A stretch of 64,000 nt of DNA, taken from contig NZ_FQYO01000002.1 of NCBI RefSeq assembly GCF_900141735.1, forward strand, positions 620,001 through 684,000, written 5' to 3'. The position numbers and the translations under genes were made by a program. This DNA is from Wenxinia saemankumensis (GTDB taxonomy: Bacteria > Pseudomonadota > Alphaproteobacteria > Rhodobacterales > Rhodobacteraceae). The notes beneath the pieces are model-generated. The model did no database searches and was not told the origin of the DNA. It was given only the letters and a program-made list of their open reading frames with translations. Of this stretch, positions 51,244-60,272 are shown piece after piece; within the stretch, counting starts at the first letter, position 1; each line of letters begins with the position of its first letter.

Positions 51244-52190
51244 TGGAGCGCGACCTGCGCGGATACGGCAGCGCGCCCCCCGCCCACCGCTGGCCGGGCG
51301 GGGCCGGGCTGGCCGTGAACTTCGTCCTCAATGTCGAGGAGGGGTCGGAATACGCCGTCGAGCACGGCGACGGCCGATCCGAGGCCGCGCTGCTCGAGGT
51401 GCGCGCCCCGCGCGTCCCCCCGGGAGAGCGCGACCTCGCCGCCGAGAGCATGTACGAATACGGCCAGCGCGTCGGCTTCTGGCGGATCCACGACCTCTTC
51501 CGCGAGCGGGGATTGCCGCTGACGATCTTTGCCTCGGCGCAATCGCTGGAGCGATCGCCCGAGATCGCGGCCGCCATCCGCGCCGCCGGCTGGGACATCT
51601 GCGCCCATGGCTGGCGCTGGGTGGAGCATTACCGTCTGGACCGCGAGACCGAGGCCGAGCACATCGCCCGCGCCTGGGACAGCATCAAGGCGACCACCGG
51701 CCGGGCCCCGGCGGGCTGGTACTGCCGCTACGCGCCCTCGATCCACACGCGCGAGCTGGTCGTCGCGCATGGCGGTTACCGCTACGACAGCGACGCCTAC
51801 AACGACGAGGTGCCCTACTGGACGAACGTCTCGGGCAAGTCCCACCTCGTCCTGCCCTATTCGCTGGTGACGAACGACGCCAAATTCTTGTCGGGCGACG
51901 TCTACCGTCCGGCCGATTTCGCCGACCTGCTGATCGACAGCTTCGACGTGCTGCGCGCCGAGTCGGCGGGCCGGGCGCGGATGATGAACGTCGGGCTGCA
52001 CAGCCGCATCGTCGGCCATCCCGGGCGGCTGGCGGGTCTGACGCGCTTTCTCGACCATATCGCGGACGCGGACGGCGTGTGGGTCGCCGGACGCGAGGAG
52101 ATCGCGGCCGCCTGGGCGGACATGGCGGCCGGCGATGCCCGGGGGGATGCGGGCCGGGACGCGGGCGGGTCGCGGATGGCCGCCCGATGA
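51240..52190 (+). CDS. PuuE-type allantoinase/polysaccharide deacetylase-family protein
   Basis: A 316-residue NodB-fold protein. The start (MMERDLRGYG) has GGGAG at 5 bases. PuuE landmarks are strong: WPGGAGLAVNFVLNVEEGSE near residue 20, EHGDGRSE, ESMYEYGQRVGFWRI, LPLTIFASAQSLE, ICAHGWRW, DSDAYNDEVPYW and a late MNVGLHSRIVGHPGR. The family opens allantoin or removes amide groups from related ureides. It is followed by an AllA-like gene (ATGA overlap), supporting a ureide-type substrate, although the rest of the purine pathway is absent. Confidence 0.88.
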   Translation: MMERDLRGYGSAPPAHRWPGGAGLAVNFVLNVEEGSEYAVEHGDGRSEAALLEVRAPRVPPGERDLAAESMYEYGQRVGFWRIHDLFRERGLPLTIFASAQSLERSPEIAAAIRAAGWDICAHGWRWVEHYRLDRETEAEHIARAWDSIKATTGRAPAGWYCRYAPSIHTRELVVAHGGYRYDSDAYNDEVPYWTNVSGKSHLVLPYSLVTNDAKFLSGDVYRPADFADLLIDSFDVLRAESAGRARMMNVGLHSRIVGHPGRLAGLTRFLDHIADADGVWVAGREEIAAAWADMAAGDARGDAGRDAGGSRMAAR

Positions 52191-52741
52191 GCCGGACACC
52201 CCCGGCAGGCAGCTTTGCCGCGCGGGCGGAGGGCGCCGCAAAGGCGAACGGTGCCGCGCCGCGTGCAGTGCGGCTGCTGCCCCCCGACCCGGCGGCCTTC
52301 GCCCCCTACGGCGAGTTCGTCGAGCCGCCCTCGGGAGAGGATCGCCGCCGCTTCTACTCGGCCCATTTCGATCCGCCGCCCGGCCAGTCCGCGCCGGTGC
52401 TGCACACCAACCGCGTGCCCGCCGCGTCGCTGCCGCTCGTCTGCGACCTCGTCGAGCGGCACCCCCATGCCGCGCAGGTCTTCCTGCCGCTCGACGTGGC
52501 CCGCTACGCGGTGCTCGTCATGCCCGCGGACGAGGACGGCGCGCCGGTACCCTCGCGCGCCTGCGGTTTCCTGGTGCCCGGCACCCGCGGCGTCGTCTAC
52601 CGCCCGGGCACCTGGCACATGGGCGCGACCGCGTTGGACCGCGACGGCCATTTCGCGGTGCTGATGTGGCGCGGCGGCCCGCGCGCCGACGACGAGTTCC
52701 GGCCCGTTCCCCCGATCACCCTGACCGAAGGCCCCCCATGA
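52187..52741 (+). CDS. Ureidoglycolate lyase (AllA)-family protein
   Basis: A 184-residue cupin-like protein. AllA signatures: FAPYGEFVEPP, VERHPHAAQVFLPL, RYAVLVMPADEDG, GVVYRPGTWHMGATAL. AllA splits ureidoglycolate to glyoxylate and urea. The first 25 residues are a variable extension. The start overlaps the PuuE-like stop and the stop overlaps the DapA-like start, so all three are coupled. Whether the substrate is ureidoglycolate or an analogue is open. Confidence 0.85.
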   Translation: MSRTPPAGSFAARAEGAAKANGAAPRAVRLLPPDPAAFAPYGEFVEPPSGEDRRRFYSAHFDPPPGQSAPVLHTNRVPAASLPLVCDLVERHPHAAQVFLPLDVARYAVLVMPADEDGAPVPSRACGFLVPGTRGVVYRPGTWHMGATALDRDGHFAVLMWRGGPRADDEFRPVPPITLTEGPP

Positions 52742-53622
52742 CGCCCGAGCTCTACGTTCCCGCCATCACGCCCTTCGCCGCCGATCTCTCGGTCGATACC
52801 GGCCGGCTCGTCGATCATGCGCAGGCGCTGCTCGCGGCCGGGGCCCACGGTCTCGCCCCGTTCGGCACGACGAGCGAGGCAAACTCGCTGAGCGTGGAGG
52901 AGCGGATTGAGGGGCTCGAGGCGCTGCTCGGCGCGGGGATCGACCCCGCCCGCATCATTCCCGGCACCGGCTGCGCCGCGCTGCCCGACACGATCCGTCT
53001 GACGCGCCACGCGTGGGAGGCAGGCTGCAAGGGTGCGCTGATGCTGCCGCCCTTCTACTACAAGGGCGTGCCCGAGGCCGGCCTGGCCGACGCCTTCTCC
53101 CGCGCGATCGAGGGCGCGGGGGAGGGGGCCGTCTATCTCTACCACATCCCCCAGATGTCGGGCGTGCCGATCACGGCCGGCCTGATCGAGACGCTGATCG
53201 GCCGCTTCGGCGGGGCGATCGCGGGCCTCAAGGACAGTTCGGGCGACTGGGCCGGGACGGAGGCGCTGATCCGTGCCTTCCCGGGGCTCGCCATCTACTC
53301 GGCCTCGGAATCGCTGATCCCGCGCAACGTCGCGGCGGGCGGGGCGGGCTGCATCAGCGCCTCGGCCAACGTCAATCCCGAAGGGATCCGGCGCCTGATC
53401 GACGCGCTTGGCACGGCGGACGAGGGGGCGGCGCTGGAGCAGGTCTCGGCCGTGAGGCGCATCTTCGAGGGGCTGCCGCTGATCCCGTCGATCAAGGCCG
53501 CCGTCGCCGCCCAGAGGGGCGATGCGGCCTATGCACGGGTGCGTCCGCCCTTCCGTCCCGCCGATCCGGCAGGCGAGGGGGTCCGGCGCGCGGTGGCCGC
53601 CGCGGCGGGCGTGCCGGCCTGA
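52738..53622 (+). CDS. DapA-family aldolase/lyase
   Basis: A 294-residue class I aldolase-fold enzyme. The Schiff-base lysine is K165 (AGLKDSSGD), the helper tyrosine Y135 (LYHIPQ). FGTTSEANSLS near residue 42 replaces the GTTGE motif of true dihydrodipicolinate synthase, which points to a catabolic family member such as a 2-keto-acid aldolase or N-acetylneuraminate-lyase-like enzyme. It overlaps its neighbours by ATGA and TGATG. Confidence 0.88.
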   Translation: MTPELYVPAITPFAADLSVDTGRLVDHAQALLAAGAHGLAPFGTTSEANSLSVEERIEGLEALLGAGIDPARIIPGTGCAALPDTIRLTRHAWEAGCKGALMLPPFYYKGVPEAGLADAFSRAIEGAGEGAVYLYHIPQMSGVPITAGLIETLIGRFGGAIAGLKDSSGDWAGTEALIRAFPGLAIYSASESLIPRNVAAGGAGCISASANVNPEGIRRLIDALGTADEGAALEQVSAVRRIFEGLPLIPSIKAAVAAQRGDAAYARVRPPFRPADPAGEGVRRAVAAAAGVPA

Positions 53623-54515
53623 TGCCCCATGTCGCGATCACCGGTGGCGGCGGTTTCGTCTGCAGCGCGCTCGCCCGCGCCTTCGCCGCGCGCGGCTGGC
53701 AGGTGAGCGCGCTGGACCGGGCCTTCGACGCGCCGGTGGAGGGGGTCCGGCAGGTGACCTGCGACCTGCTCGACGCTGCGGGCGCGCTCGCGTCGTTGCG
53801 CCCCGACGCGGTCGTGCACGGGGCCGCGCTGACCGTCGCGCCCGAGAAGGCCGGTCTGACCCGGGCGGCGCATCTGGTCGTCAACACCGACCTCGCGACG
53901 CGCGCGCTGAGCGAGGCGCGGTCGGGCGGCGCCGGTGCCTTCCTCTTCCTCAGTTCGACGGGCGTGTTCGACCGCCTCGACGGGCTCGGTGCGGGGCGCC
54001 TCACCGAGGATGTGGTCCCGACGGGGCGGGGGCCCTACGCCGCCGCGAAGAGGGCCGGGGAGGAGATCGTCGCGGCCGCGGCCGAGCCGGGCTTCGCCAC
54101 GCTGTCGGTCCGTCTGGGCAACGTCTTCGGCCCCGGCGAGGGCACGCGCCCCTCGCGTCCGCATCGCAGCCTGCCGCATCGCATGGCGGCGGAAGCGGCG
54201 GCGGGGCGCCCGCTGACCGGCGTCGAGGGCGCCCTCCGCGACTGGGCCTGGCTGCCGGACCTTGCGGCGGGGATCGTGCGCACGGTCGAGGCGCTGCCCG
54301 GCATCGGGCCCGGCACGATCCATGCGGGCGAGCCGCCGGCGATGCGGGACGAGGATCTGGCCGCGCTGGTCGCGCCCGGCGCGCCCGTCGATCTGGCCCC
54401 CGGCCCGCTGCGCCCGCCGATGGGATCGGCGCGCCCCTCCCCGATGGCGCAGATCGCCTGGACCCCGGTCGCCGAGGGGCTGGCCCGGCTCGGCCTCGCC
54501 GCGGTGACGGCGTGA
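53622..54515 (+). CDS. NAD-dependent epimerase/dehydratase (extended SDR)
   Basis: A 297-residue Rossmann protein. The dinucleotide motif is TGGGGFVCSALA at the N-terminus; the catalytic pair is Y and K of GPYAAAKRAGE, with serines of FLSSTGVFD before it. GNVFGPGEGTRPSRPH is reminiscent of sugar-acid dehydrogenases such as DenD. It should oxidise or epimerise a sugar-like or hydroxy-acid intermediate. Overlaps of TGATG and GTGA couple it to its neighbours. Confidence 0.88.
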   Translation: MPHVAITGGGGFVCSALARAFAARGWQVSALDRAFDAPVEGVRQVTCDLLDAAGALASLRPDAVVHGAALTVAPEKAGLTRAAHLVVNTDLATRALSEARSGGAGAFLFLSSTGVFDRLDGLGAGRLTEDVVPTGRGPYAAAKRAGEEIVAAAAEPGFATLSVRLGNVFGPGEGTRPSRPHRSLPHRMAAEAAAGRPLTGVEGALRDWAWLPDLAAGIVRTVEALPGIGPGTIHAGEPPAMRDEDLAALVAPGAPVDLAPGPLRPPMGSARPSPMAQIAWTPVAEGLARLGLAAVTA

Positions 54516-55555
54516 CGGGCCGGCTGCGGATCGCGGTGATCGGCCTCGGCGCGCGGTCGCGCACCTGGCTTAAGGTGCTGTCCGCCCATCCCGGCGTCAT
54601 CGTGACCGGCCTCGCCGACCCGTCGGCCGAGGCCCGGCACGCGGCCGGGGTCCTCTTCCCCGACGCGGCAACCGCGCCGGACGCGGCGGCCCTTGCCCGG
54701 ACCGCGCAGGCCGATGCCGCGATCCTCGTGACGCCGCCCGGCGGGCGCGCGGCCCAGATCGACGCCTGCCTCGCCGCCGGCTGGGACATCTTGGCGGAGA
54801 AGCCGCTCGCCGACAGCGTGGCCGAGGCCGCGCGCTTCGTCGCCCGGGCCGAGGCGGCGGGACGGCAGCTCCTGGTCGGGCTCAACTTCCGCTACCTGCC
54901 GGTGACGCGGGCCTACCGCGCCGCGCTGGACGAGGGCCGCGTCGGCGCGCCGGAATTCGGCCGTTTCCTCTACGAGCGCTGGCGCGACGGGCGGCTGCCG
55001 CATCTCAACCGCTATCCGCTGCAGATGGATCACCCGATGCTCTGGGAGCAGTCGGTCCACCATTTCGACCTGATGCGCCATGTCTACCGGCGCGAGCCGC
55101 TGCGTATCGACGCGCGCACCTGGAACCCGTCCTGGTCGATGTATCGCGGCCACGCCAACGTCTCTGCCCTGATCGAGTTCGAGGGCGGGATGCACGTGAC
55201 CTACCAGGGCACCTGGGCGGGCGGGGTGGACAGGCTCGACTTCGACTGGCGGACCGATTGCACGAACGGCGTGCTGATCCAGCGCGAGATGATGGGGGGC
55301 CTCGTCGCCGCGACCCGGCAGGGGGAATTCGCCCCGGTCGAGACAGCGGCGCACGAGCCCTGGATCACCGACGCCGCCGCCCTTCTCGACATGGCCGTCC
55401 GCGCCTTCACCGGGACCGGGCCGGCGGAATGCACCGGGCGCGACCATCTCAGCTCGCTCCTCATGCTCGAGGCCTGCATCCGGTCCTCGGACCGGGGCGG
55501 CCCGGTCGAGCTGGCCGAGCTTCACGACGAGACGACATCGGAGGAACACGCATGA
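54512..55555 (+). CDS. Gfo/Idh/MocA-family oxidoreductase (first)
   Basis: A 347-residue NAD(P) oxidoreductase. The start is GTG (54512-54514), inside the previous stop (GTGA). The nucleotide motif is VIGLGARSRTWLK, the catalytic segment LAEKPLAD, and the C-terminal alpha/beta domain has HHFDLMRHVY. Members oxidise or reduce inositols, sugars and related polyols. A second, distinct member follows immediately. Confidence 0.9.
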   Translation: MTGRLRIAVIGLGARSRTWLKVLSAHPGVIVTGLADPSAEARHAAGVLFPDAATAPDAAALARTAQADAAILVTPPGGRAAQIDACLAAGWDILAEKPLADSVAEAARFVARAEAAGRQLLVGLNFRYLPVTRAYRAALDEGRVGAPEFGRFLYERWRDGRLPHLNRYPLQMDHPMLWEQSVHHFDLMRHVYRREPLRIDARTWNPSWSMYRGHANVSALIEFEGGMHVTYQGTWAGGVDRLDFDWRTDCTNGVLIQREMMGGLVAATRQGEFAPVETAAHEPWITDAAALLDMAVRAFTGTGPAECTGRDHLSSLLMLEACIRSSDRGGPVELAELHDETTSEEHA

Positions 55556-56634
55556 TCCGCACCGCCATCATCGGGGCGAGCTTCGCCCGCGACGCCTACC
55601 TGCCCGCGCTGGCCCATGTGGAGGGGGCAGAGGCCGTGGCCCTCGCCTCGCACAGGTTGGAGAGCGCGAAGGCAGCGGCCGAGCCGCACGGCATCCCCCT
55701 CGTCACCGACGACTGGCGCGCGATGCTGGCCGAGGCGTCGCCCGACCTCGTCCTGATCGCGACGCCGACCGATACCCATGCCGAGATGGTGCAGGCCGCG
55801 CTGGAGGCGGGCGCCCATGTCCTGTGCGAGAAGCCGACCGCGATGAACGCGGGCGAGGCGCGGGCGATGCTGGATGCGGCGAGGGCGGCCGGAAAGCTGC
55901 ACATGATCGACCACGAGCTGCGGTTCAATCCGAACCGCGCCCGCGTGCAGGAGATGATCGCCAATGGCGATCTGGGCGAGATCCGGCACGTGAACGTGAC
56001 CAATATCGGCGCCTCCTGGAACGACCCCGCAGGCCGGCCGAAAGGCGACTGGTGGTCCGACGCGGCGCGCGGCGGCGGCCGGCTGGGGGCCAACGGCTCG
56101 CACCAGGTCGACATGCTGCGCTGGTGGCTGGGCGAGCCCGCCTCCGTCGTCGGTCAGGCGCTGACGATGGTGCCGGACCGGGTGGACCCGAAGACGGGCG
56201 AGAGCTGGACCGCCACGGCGGACGACCTGTCCCACCTGACGCTGCAGATGCCCTCGGGCGCGGTGGCGCAGGTCTTCATGTGCGGGGTCGCGGCGGCGAA
56301 CATGGGCAACGAGACGCAGGTCTTCGGCAGCAAGGGCACGATCACCCTGTCCAATTCGGACGAGAAGCTCTGGTTCGCGCGCGGCAGGGACGGGTTCGAG
56401 GAGATCACCGTCGAGGATCCCACCAGGGATCTGCCGGGCCTCAACAAGGGGATCTGGAACGTCTCGGTCGTGAACGTCCTGCGCGAGCTCTGCGCCGCCA
56501 TCGCCGAGGGGCGCGAGCTGCGGCGCGGCGCCACCTTCGTCGACGGGCTGCGCAACCAGATGGTGCTCGACGCGGTGCACCGCTCGACGGCGGAGCGGCG
56601 CTGGATCGACCTCGACCTCGGTTCCGCGTCGTGA
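55552..56634 (+). CDS. Gfo/Idh/MocA-family oxidoreductase (second)
   Basis: A 360-residue NAD(P) oxidoreductase. Motifs: AIIGASFARDAYLPAL at the N-terminus, LCEKPTAMN, and GSHQVDMLRWWLGEP in the C-terminal domain. Similarity to its neighbour is limited to fold motifs, so it is not a fresh duplication. GGAGG precedes the ATG, which overlaps the preceding stop. Confidence 0.9.
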   Translation: MIRTAIIGASFARDAYLPALAHVEGAEAVALASHRLESAKAAAEPHGIPLVTDDWRAMLAEASPDLVLIATPTDTHAEMVQAALEAGAHVLCEKPTAMNAGEARAMLDAARAAGKLHMIDHELRFNPNRARVQEMIANGDLGEIRHVNVTNIGASWNDPAGRPKGDWWSDAARGGGRLGANGSHQVDMLRWWLGEPASVVGQALTMVPDRVDPKTGESWTATADDLSHLTLQMPSGAVAQVFMCGVAAANMGNETQVFGSKGTITLSNSDEKLWFARGRDGFEEITVEDPTRDLPGLNKGIWNVSVVNVLRELCAAIAEGRELRRGATFVDGLRNQMVLDAVHRSTAERRWIDLDLGSAS

Positions 56635-57350
56635 GCCTCGAGGGACACCGCGTCGCCGTCACCGGGGCGGCGCAGGGGCTGGGCGCGGCGGTGGCGCGGG
56701 CCTTCGCCGATGCCGGTGCCCAGGTGCTCGCGCTCGACCGCGATGCGGACGGCCTCGCCCGGCTGGCGGAGGAGACGGGCGCCGCCGCGCTGCCCTGCGA
56801 CCTCGCCGCCCGCGAGGGGCAGGACACGGCGGCCGGGCGGCTCGCCGCCTTCGCGCCGGCGACCCTGGTCCACAATGCCGCGATCCTGAAGCCGGCCCCC
56901 TTCGCCGAGACCGGCCCCGACCTCTGGGACGCCACGATGGGGGTGGGCATCGGCGCGGGCTACCGTCTCGCCCGCGCCTGCTGGCCCGCCATGGACGCGG
57001 CGGGAGGCGGGGCGCTGATCTTCGTATCCTCGCGGTCGGGGATCGAGGGCTTTGCCGAAGAAAGCGCCTATTGCGCGGCCAAGCACGCGCTGGAGGGGCT
57101 GTCCAAGTGCCTCGCCCTGGAAGGGGCGGACAGGGGCATCCTGTCCTGCACGATCACCCCCGGCATGTACATGAGGACGCCCATGTCCGAGGCGAACTAC
57201 CCGCCCGAGCTGAAGGCGAAATGGGTGGAGCCGTCGCGCCTCGCCCCCGCCTTCCTTCATATCGCCACCACCCGCGACCCGGCCCTGTCAGGCCAGCGCC
57301 TCGACGCGTGGTCCCTTTCGCAATCGCTTTCGCAGGAGATCGCCCGATGA
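56631..57350 (+). CDS. Short-chain dehydrogenase/reductase
   Basis: A 239-residue classical SDR. The start is GTG within a GTGA overlap. TGAAQGLGAAV is the cofactor motif, HNAAI the structural motif, FVSSRSG the catalytic serine region and AYCAAKHALEG the YxxxK pair. It probably interconverts a hydroxyl and a keto group on the pathway intermediate. Its stop overlaps the M20 peptidase start. Confidence 0.92.
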   Translation: MSLEGHRVAVTGAAQGLGAAVARAFADAGAQVLALDRDADGLARLAEETGAAALPCDLAAREGQDTAAGRLAAFAPATLVHNAAILKPAPFAETGPDLWDATMGVGIGAGYRLARACWPAMDAAGGGALIFVSSRSGIEGFAEESAYCAAKHALEGLSKCLALEGADRGILSCTITPGMYMRTPMSEANYPPELKAKWVEPSRLAPAFLHIATTRDPALSGQRLDAWSLSQSLSQEIAR

Positions 57351-58741
57351 CCGAGCAGTCCGACCTTCACGCCCCCAGCCCCGAGATGCAGGCCATCTAC
57401 GACTGGATCGACGCGCATGCCGACGAGTTCGTCGCCGACCTGCAGGCGTTCGTGCAGCAGCCCTCCGTCTCGGCGCAGGATATCGGACTGCGGGACTGCG
57501 CGACGCTGATCCGCGACATGATGCACCGCGACGGCCTGCCGGCCGAGTTCCACGAACTCGCCGAGGGGCCGCCCGTCGTCTTCGGGCACCTTCCCTCGAA
57601 CAGCTCGAAGAAGAACCTGCTCTGCTATTCGCATTACGACGTGCAGCCGGTCGAGCCGGTGGAGGCCTGGAGCCATGGCGGCCCCTATTCGGGCGAGATC
57701 GTGGACGGGATCCTCTACGGGCGCGGGGCCACGGATAACAAGTCCGGCGTGCTCGCCTTCAACAAGGCGGCCAAGGCCTTTCTCGCCGTGCGGGGCGAGG
57801 TGCCGGTGGGGCTGAAGCTGCTGATCGAGGGCGAGGAGGAGATCGGCTCGCCCAATCTCGGCCCCTGGGCCGAGCGGAACAAGGAGCTGCTGGAAGCGGA
57901 CGGGATGCATTGCCTCGACGGCTCGCTCGAGATCGGGGTCGAGGTGCCGGACGTGTCTCTCGGCCTCAAGTCCGTGCTCTTCTGCGAGCTGGTGGCGAAG
58001 GGACCGCGCACCGATGTCCATTCGCTGAACGCCCCGCTCGTGCCCAACCCGGTCTGGGACCTGATCCACTGCATGGCCACGATCATGGACCGCGACCGCA
58101 ACATCCTGATCCCCGACTGGGCGGAGGGGATCTACGTCCCCGACGAGGATCACGAGGGCTTCCTCGCCGACAAGGCGGCGCGCATCGACTTCGACGCCTG
58201 GCGCGAGGAGCTGGGGGTGAAGGAATTCGCCAAGGGCCGCGACGGGATCGACGCGGTGCGCGCGCGCACCTACGAGCCGACGGCGAACATCCAGGGGATC
58301 ATCGGCGGCTATACCGGCAAGGGCACCAAGACGATCGTCCCGTCCGAGGCGCGGGTGCGGATGGATTTCCGCCTGATCCCCAACATCCAGCCCGACGTTG
58401 CGGCGCGCAAGCTGCGCGAGCACGTGAAGGCGCAGGGCTTCGACAACATCGAGGTACGGACCTTCGAGCGGGCGGAGGAGCCCTACAAGATCTCGGCCAA
58501 GGAGGACATCAGCCAGGCGATCATCTCCGCCGCGCACGAGGTCTACGGCGAGCCGCCCATCGTCAACGGCGTCTCGGCCGAGGGCGCGATCCTGCGCCAT
58601 GTCTGGATCCCCTGCGTGCTGACGGGCTTCGCCAATCCGGGATGCAACCTGCACGCCCCGGACGAGAACATCCACGTCGACAAGTACATCAAGGGCATCA
58701 AGTACGCCGCCGCGATCATGGAGCATTTCGGGCGGAGCTGA
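57347..58741 (+). CDS. M20-family metallopeptidase
   Basis: A 464-residue zinc dipeptidase/amidase. Metal and catalytic residues: histidine and aspartate of CYSHYDVQPVE, aspartate of GATDNKSG, EGEEEIGS, and a late histidine in NLHAPDENI. The dimerisation lid domain lies about 200-340. M20 enzymes cut dipeptides or remove N-acyl or carbamoyl groups. Last gene of the rightward catabolic operon, followed by a perfect hairpin. Confidence 0.93.
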   Translation: MTEQSDLHAPSPEMQAIYDWIDAHADEFVADLQAFVQQPSVSAQDIGLRDCATLIRDMMHRDGLPAEFHELAEGPPVVFGHLPSNSSKKNLLCYSHYDVQPVEPVEAWSHGGPYSGEIVDGILYGRGATDNKSGVLAFNKAAKAFLAVRGEVPVGLKLLIEGEEEIGSPNLGPWAERNKELLEADGMHCLDGSLEIGVEVPDVSLGLKSVLFCELVAKGPRTDVHSLNAPLVPNPVWDLIHCMATIMDRDRNILIPDWAEGIYVPDEDHEGFLADKAARIDFDAWREELGVKEFAKGRDGIDAVRARTYEPTANIQGIIGGYTGKGTKTIVPSEARVRMDFRLIPNIQPDVAARKLREHVKAQGFDNIEVRTFERAEEPYKISAKEDISQAIISAAHEVYGEPPIVNGVSAEGAILRHVWIPCVLTGFANPGCNLHAPDENIHVDKYIKGIKYAAAIMEHFGRS

Positions 58742-58742
58742 C

Positions 58743-58778
58743 ACCCCGGCGCCGGCCCCGATGTGCAAGCGCCGGGGT
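58743..58778 (+). terminator. Hairpin at the 3' end of the rightward catabolic operon
   Basis: ACCCCGGCGC (58743-58752) pairs perfectly with GCGCCGGGGT (58769-58778) around a 16-base loop, 2 bases after the M20 stop. There is no T-run, so it is a likely boundary or mRNA-stabilising structure rather than a proven terminator. It separates the catabolic operon from the CoA-ester module. Confidence 0.5.
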
Positions 58779-58835
58779 CTGCGCTAGGCTGTCCCCCAGC
58801 CGGGGGCCGTGGCCCGCGAAGGGGAGGGGACTGCA

Positions 58836-59300
58836 ATGGCGGGGCGCTGGTTCGAGGGGTTCACGATCGGCGAGGTGATCGAGCACGAGATCCGCCGGAC
58901 GGTGACCGAAGGCGACAACGTCACCTTCAGCACCGCGACGATGAATCCCGCCGCCCTGCATCTCGACTACGAGGCCTGCGCCGAAACCGAATTCGGCCGG
59001 CCGCTCGTCAACTCGATCTTCACGCTCGGCCTCGTCATCGGCCTGTCGGTGGCGGACACGACGCTCGGCACCACGATCGCCAATCTGGGGATGAGCGAGA
59101 CGCGCTTTCCCGCGCCGGTCTTCTACGGCGACACGATCCGCGCCGCGACCGAGGTGATGGACAAGCGCGCCTCGCGCTCGCGCCCCGGCCAGGGCATCGT
59201 CACCTTCCGGCATCTGGGACGCAACCAGCGGGGCGAGGTGGTCTGCGACTGCACCCGCGCCGCGCTGATCCGGATGGATCCGGCGGGGGCCGGGGCATGA
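58836..59300 (+). CDS. MaoC-like hotdog-fold hydratase
   Basis: A 154-residue protein. ATG 58836 has GGGGAGGGG upstream; the in-frame alternative at 58809 lacks a site. The region FSTATMNPAALHLDYEAC corresponds to the hydratase-2 motif but the usual GD before xNP is absent, a variant I associate with MaoC proteins encoded beside CitE-like lyases. It likely hydrates an unsaturated acyl-CoA whose product is split by the next protein. Its stop overlaps the next start by ATGA. Confidence 0.82.
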   Translation: MAGRWFEGFTIGEVIEHEIRRTVTEGDNVTFSTATMNPAALHLDYEACAETEFGRPLVNSIFTLGLVIGLSVADTTLGTTIANLGMSETRFPAPVFYGDTIRAATEVMDKRASRSRPGQGIVTFRHLGRNQRGEVVCDCTRAALIRMDPAGAGA

Positions 59301-60184
59301 GCGCCCCGCCGCGCCTGACCTCGCTTCTCTTCGTCCCGGCGGATTCGCCGCGCAAGTTCGACAGGGCGCGTGGGGCGGGCGCCTCGGCGCTGATCCTCGA
59401 CCTCGAGGATTCCGTCGCCCCGGCGCGCAAGGCGGAGGCGCGCGACGGGCTGGCCGCTCAGATCGCCGCGGCGGAAGGGGCGCGGGACTGGAGCCTCTGG
59501 GTGCGGGTCAATCCCTTCGGCACGGGCCTGACGGAGGCCGACCTTGCCGCCGTGATCCGCCCCGGCCTCGACGGAATCGTCCTGCCCAAGGCCGAGGGCG
59601 GCGCCGACATCGCGCGGCTCGCCGCGCTGATGGACGGGGCGGAGGCGGCGGCCGGCCTCGATCCGGGGCACCTGCGCATCCTCGCCATCGCGACCGAGAC
59701 GCCGGCCGCGATGTTCGCCCTCGGCAGCTACGCCCCCGCCCATCCGCGCCTCGCCGCGCTGACCTGGGGGGCGGAGGATCTGTCGGCCGAGCTCGGCGCC
59801 ACGACGAACCGCGACGCCGAGGGGGGCTGGACCGACCCCTACCGTCTCGCCCGGTCGCTCTGCCTCTATGCCGCGGCGCATGCCGGAGTGGCGGCGATCG
59901 AGACGCTGCACGCCGATTACCGCGACGCGGCGGGGCTGGCCGCCACCAGCCGCGCGGCGCGGCGCGACGGCTTCGCCGGGCGGCTCGCGATCCATCCGGC
60001 GCAGGTCGCGCCGATCGAGGACGCCTTTGCCCCGACCGGGGACGAGCTCGCCGAGGCGCGCGCCATCGTCGCCGCCTTCGAGGCCGATCCGGGGCTGGGG
60101 ACGGTCGGGATCGAGGGGCGGATGGTCGACATCCCGCATCTGCGCCGCGCCCGCCGGATCCTCGCGTCGCGGCCGGAGGAATAG
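59297..60184 (+). CDS. HpcH/HpaI aldolase / CitE-like CoA-ester lyase
   Basis: A 295-residue TIM-barrel lyase. LLFVPADSPRKFDRA, LILDLEDSVAP, AIATETPAAMF and WGAEDLSAELGA are typical of citrate-lyase beta-like and malyl/citramalyl-CoA lyases, with magnesium-binding acidic residues in the last two. With the MaoC protein it probably forms a hydration-cleavage pair for a methyl-branched C4-C5 CoA ester. Confidence 0.88.
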   Translation: MSAPPRLTSLLFVPADSPRKFDRARGAGASALILDLEDSVAPARKAEARDGLAAQIAAAEGARDWSLWVRVNPFGTGLTEADLAAVIRPGLDGIVLPKAEGGADIARLAALMDGAEAAAGLDPGHLRILAIATETPAAMFALGSYAPAHPRLAALTWGAEDLSAELGATTNRDAEGGWTDPYRLARSLCLYAAAHAGVAAIETLHADYRDAAGLAATSRAARRDGFAGRLAIHPAQVAPIEDAFAPTGDELAEARAIVAAFEADPGLGTVGIEGRMVDIPHLRRARRILASRPEE

Positions 60185-60272
60185 GCGCGGGCGGGTGTTG
60201 CGCAGCAGCGCGCGGGGGGCCACGCTGGGCCCCGGATCCCCGCACAAGGCGGGGCAGGAAGGGGGACGCCGC

